This document shows positions 62,646 through 64,000 of a DNA stretch of 64,000 nt, one piece after another (positions within the stretch are counted from its first letter, which is position 1; each line of letters starts with the position of its first letter). The notes under the pieces are model-generated. The model was not told the origin of the DNA, made no database searches, and worked only from the letters and a program-made list of their open reading frames with translations. Position numbers and translations under genes: made by a program. Location: assembly GCA_963841635.1 (NCBI GenBank), contig CAWJDO010000002.1, positions 2,170,001 to 2,234,000 on the forward strand, given 5' to 3'. The stretch comes from DASWZN01 sp963841635 (GTDB lineage Bacteria > Acidobacteriota > Terriglobia > Bryobacterales > Bryobacteraceae).

Positions 62646-64000
62646 CTAATCGATGCGGAGCGTTGCTCGGAGGGGCAGGTCGCGCGAGGAGGCGCCCACC
62701 TGCACCGTGTACTCGCCCGGCACCAACTCCCAGCCGTCCTTCGCCTCATTGAAGATGGACAGGTAGTGCGGGTTCAGTTCAAGCGTCACCGTTTTGGATT
62801 CGCCCGGCGCGAGCCAGATCTTCTTGAACGCAACCAGGCGCTTGAACGGCTCGCCCGCCGCCTGGGGCAGCGTGGCGTACACTTCGGCGATCTCGGCTCC
62901 GGCCCTTGCGCCGGTGTTCTTCACTTCGAACGTCACCTGCGAAGGCGACACGTTCAAGCCCGAGTAGCCGTAGGTGGTGTAGGAGAGTCCAAAGCCGAAC
63001 GGGAACAGCGGCTGTTTGTCTTTCGCGTCGAACCACTTGTATCCCACCAGCAGTCCTTCGTCGTATTCGATATCGAACAGCCTCTTGTTCACCTTCCAGG
63101 GGGCGCCAGGGAACGCCTCGACTTCGTCGCCCGGACCCGGCGCGGGCTGTGGCTGGGCGGCCGGGTGCGGCAGGTCCGCTTCCGTCTTCGCGAAGGTGAC
63201 GGGCAGCTTGGCCGACGGGTTCACGTCGCCGAATAGGATGCTCGCGATGGCCTCGCCGCCGCGCGTGCCGGGATACCAGGCCTCGAGAACCCCACTCACC
63301 TGGTCGATCCACGGCATGCTGACCGGACCGCCGGATTCGATCACCACGATGGTGTGCGGGTTGGCCGAGGCCACCGCTGCTACCAACGCGTCCTGCTGAC
63401 CGGGAAGGGAGAGGCTCGGCACATCGCCGCCCTCGCTGGTGGGCTGATTGACGAACACCACCGCCACATCCGACGCCTTCGCCAGGGTTGCGGCAGCGTT
63501 CGCGTCGGTGCCCGGATCGTATTCCACCTTGGCGGCGGCCGCCTTCGCGCGAATCGCCTTCAGCGGAGAGGAGCGGTGCCAGACGACCTCGCCCGACTGC
63601 GGAACCGCGTTGCCACCGATCGGGTCGACCTGTGCGGAACCGCCGCCGGAGAGCACGCCGGCGTCGGCATGCGAGCCGATGACTGCGATCGAATGAATGC
63701 CCGAGGCCGCGAGCGGCAGCTGGCCGTTCGCGTTCTTCAGCAGCACGATGGTCTGCTCCGCGGTGCGCTCGGCCACTTCGAGTCCATGAAACACATCCGG
63801 CACGCGGCGATCGGGCGGGTTGTCGAACAGGCCCACCGCGAACTCGCTGCGGAGGAGCCGGTGCAGCATGTTGTCGAGGCGAGCCCGCGAAACCTCGCCT
63901 TTCTCGACAGCCTTCTTGAGAAGCCCGCCGCCGAAGTAGTCGGGCCCGGGCATCTCGACGTCGAGCCCGGCGTTGGCGGCCTTGGCGGTGCTGTGGGTGG
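62646..64000 (-). CDS. GH3 beta-glucosidase, C-terminal part (runs off right edge)
   Basis: The visible 451 residues are the second half of a GH3 enzyme, preceded beyond the edge by the catalytic barrel. AGLDVEMPGPDYFGG near the edge is the conserved loop before the second domain. AEQTIVLLKNANGQLPL and IAVIGSHADAGVLSGGGSAQV form the alpha/beta sandwich. The FSYGLSYT-like block FPFGFGLSYTTYGYSGL precedes a fibronectin-III-like domain (VTFEVKNTGARAGAEIAEVY) that ends ALVERSS-like at 62646. It should split beta-glucosides or similar outside the cell. The catalytic Asp is outside this window. Confidence 0.92.
   Translation of the reverse strand, partial: THSTAKAANAGLDVEMPGPDYFGGGLLKKAVEKGEVSRARLDNMLHRLLRSEFAVGLFDNPPDRRVPDVFHGLEVAERTAEQTIVLLKNANGQLPLAASGIHSIAVIGSHADAGVLSGGGSAQVDPIGGNAVPQSGEVVWHRSSPLKAIRAKAAAAKVEYDPGTDANAAATLAKASDVAVVFVNQPTSEGGDVPSLSLPGQQDALVAAVASANPHTIVVIESGGPVSMPWIDQVSGVLEAWYPGTRGGEAIASILFGDVNPSAKLPVTFAKTEADLPHPAAQPQPAPGPGDEVEAFPGAPWKVNKRLFDIEYDEGLLVGYKWFDAKDKQPLFPFGFGLSYTTYGYSGLNVSPSQVTFEVKNTGARAGAEIAEVYATLPQAAGEPFKRLVAFKKIWLAPGESKTVTLELNPHYLSIFNEAKDGWELVPGEYTVQVGASSRDLPLRATLRID

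Overview
The window is high-GC bacterial DNA packed with genes on both strands, with no tRNA, rRNA, CRISPR array or complete insertion sequence that I can see. The best fit is an acidobacterium of the Solibacter/Bryobacter type. This is inferred from gene content: an orphan MacB/FtsX-type permease of the acidobacterial kind (808 aa), many secreted carbohydrate-active enzymes, repeated secreted amidohydrolases, ECF sigma/anti-sigma pairs, and palindromic intergenic repeats. No marker gene settles the genus.

Layout. 1-1486: an ECF sigma factor with a DUF4349-type anti-sigma factor cut by the left edge. 1511-7711: a secreted GH27 alpha-galactosidase, then a trehalose-type locus (GH15 hydrolase, membrane-anchored OtsA, OtsB) in which all three genes are broken by about 13 frameshifts. 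7666-8564: a small toxin-antitoxin islet between two identical 32-bp direct repeats. 8535-11091: a translationally coupled thiolase / DUF35 / aminotransferase operon. 11203-13446: a second ECF sigma / anti-sigma / secreted protein operon. 13578-18008: YcaQ-like glycosylase with DinB, an orphan VapB-like antitoxin, glycerate kinase with shikimate kinase, and a HAD hydrolase. 18057-23873: secreted amidohydrolase, carboxylesterase and orphan ABC-type permease. 24029-27331: an outer-membrane porin, a secreted Cache-like protein and a chemoreceptor in one tight operon. 27557-38718: secreted aldose epimerase, a second amidohydrolase, a two-component system, a desaturase, a GH13 glucosidase and an iron-dependent dehydrogenase. 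38759-43718: TPR protein, phosphoesterase, CsbD/DUF3309 stress genes, M2 peptidase and an outer-membrane protein.

43889-52583 is the most unusual part. A TMEM175-like channel is followed by an alpha/alpha-toroid-like protein and a 1102-aa fusion protein. The fusion joins a radical-SAM-like domain without its cluster cysteines, a SPASM-like segment, a beta-rich domain, a GT2 and a GT4 glycosyltransferase. It converges tail-to-tail on an operon (beta-propeller, aldo/keto reductase, radical SAM protein) whose last gene is an intact paralogue of the fusion's N-terminal half. I read this as a candidate surface-glycan or glycoconjugate assembly locus.

52763-64000: a Sel1-repeat protein, acetylxylan-esterase-like and CE15-SGNH esterases, UvrC, a BON protein with a clear terminator, dienelactone hydrolase, an AhpD-like protein, a TolB-like propeller and a GH3 enzyme cut by the right edge.

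Together the genes suggest a soil heterotroph that breaks down plant or microbial polysaccharides outside the cell (GH27, GH13, GH3, CE15, acetyl esterase, epimerase, alginate-type porin). Regulation is by ECF sigma factors and a two-component system. Two families of short palindromic repeats (six copies each) occupy many intergenic gaps. No gene-free stretch exceeds 300 bases; the largest gaps (21192-21449, 27332-27556, 30606-30866, 37080-37283, 40241-40486) hold repeats, a decayed gene copy or, in the last case, nothing I recognise.
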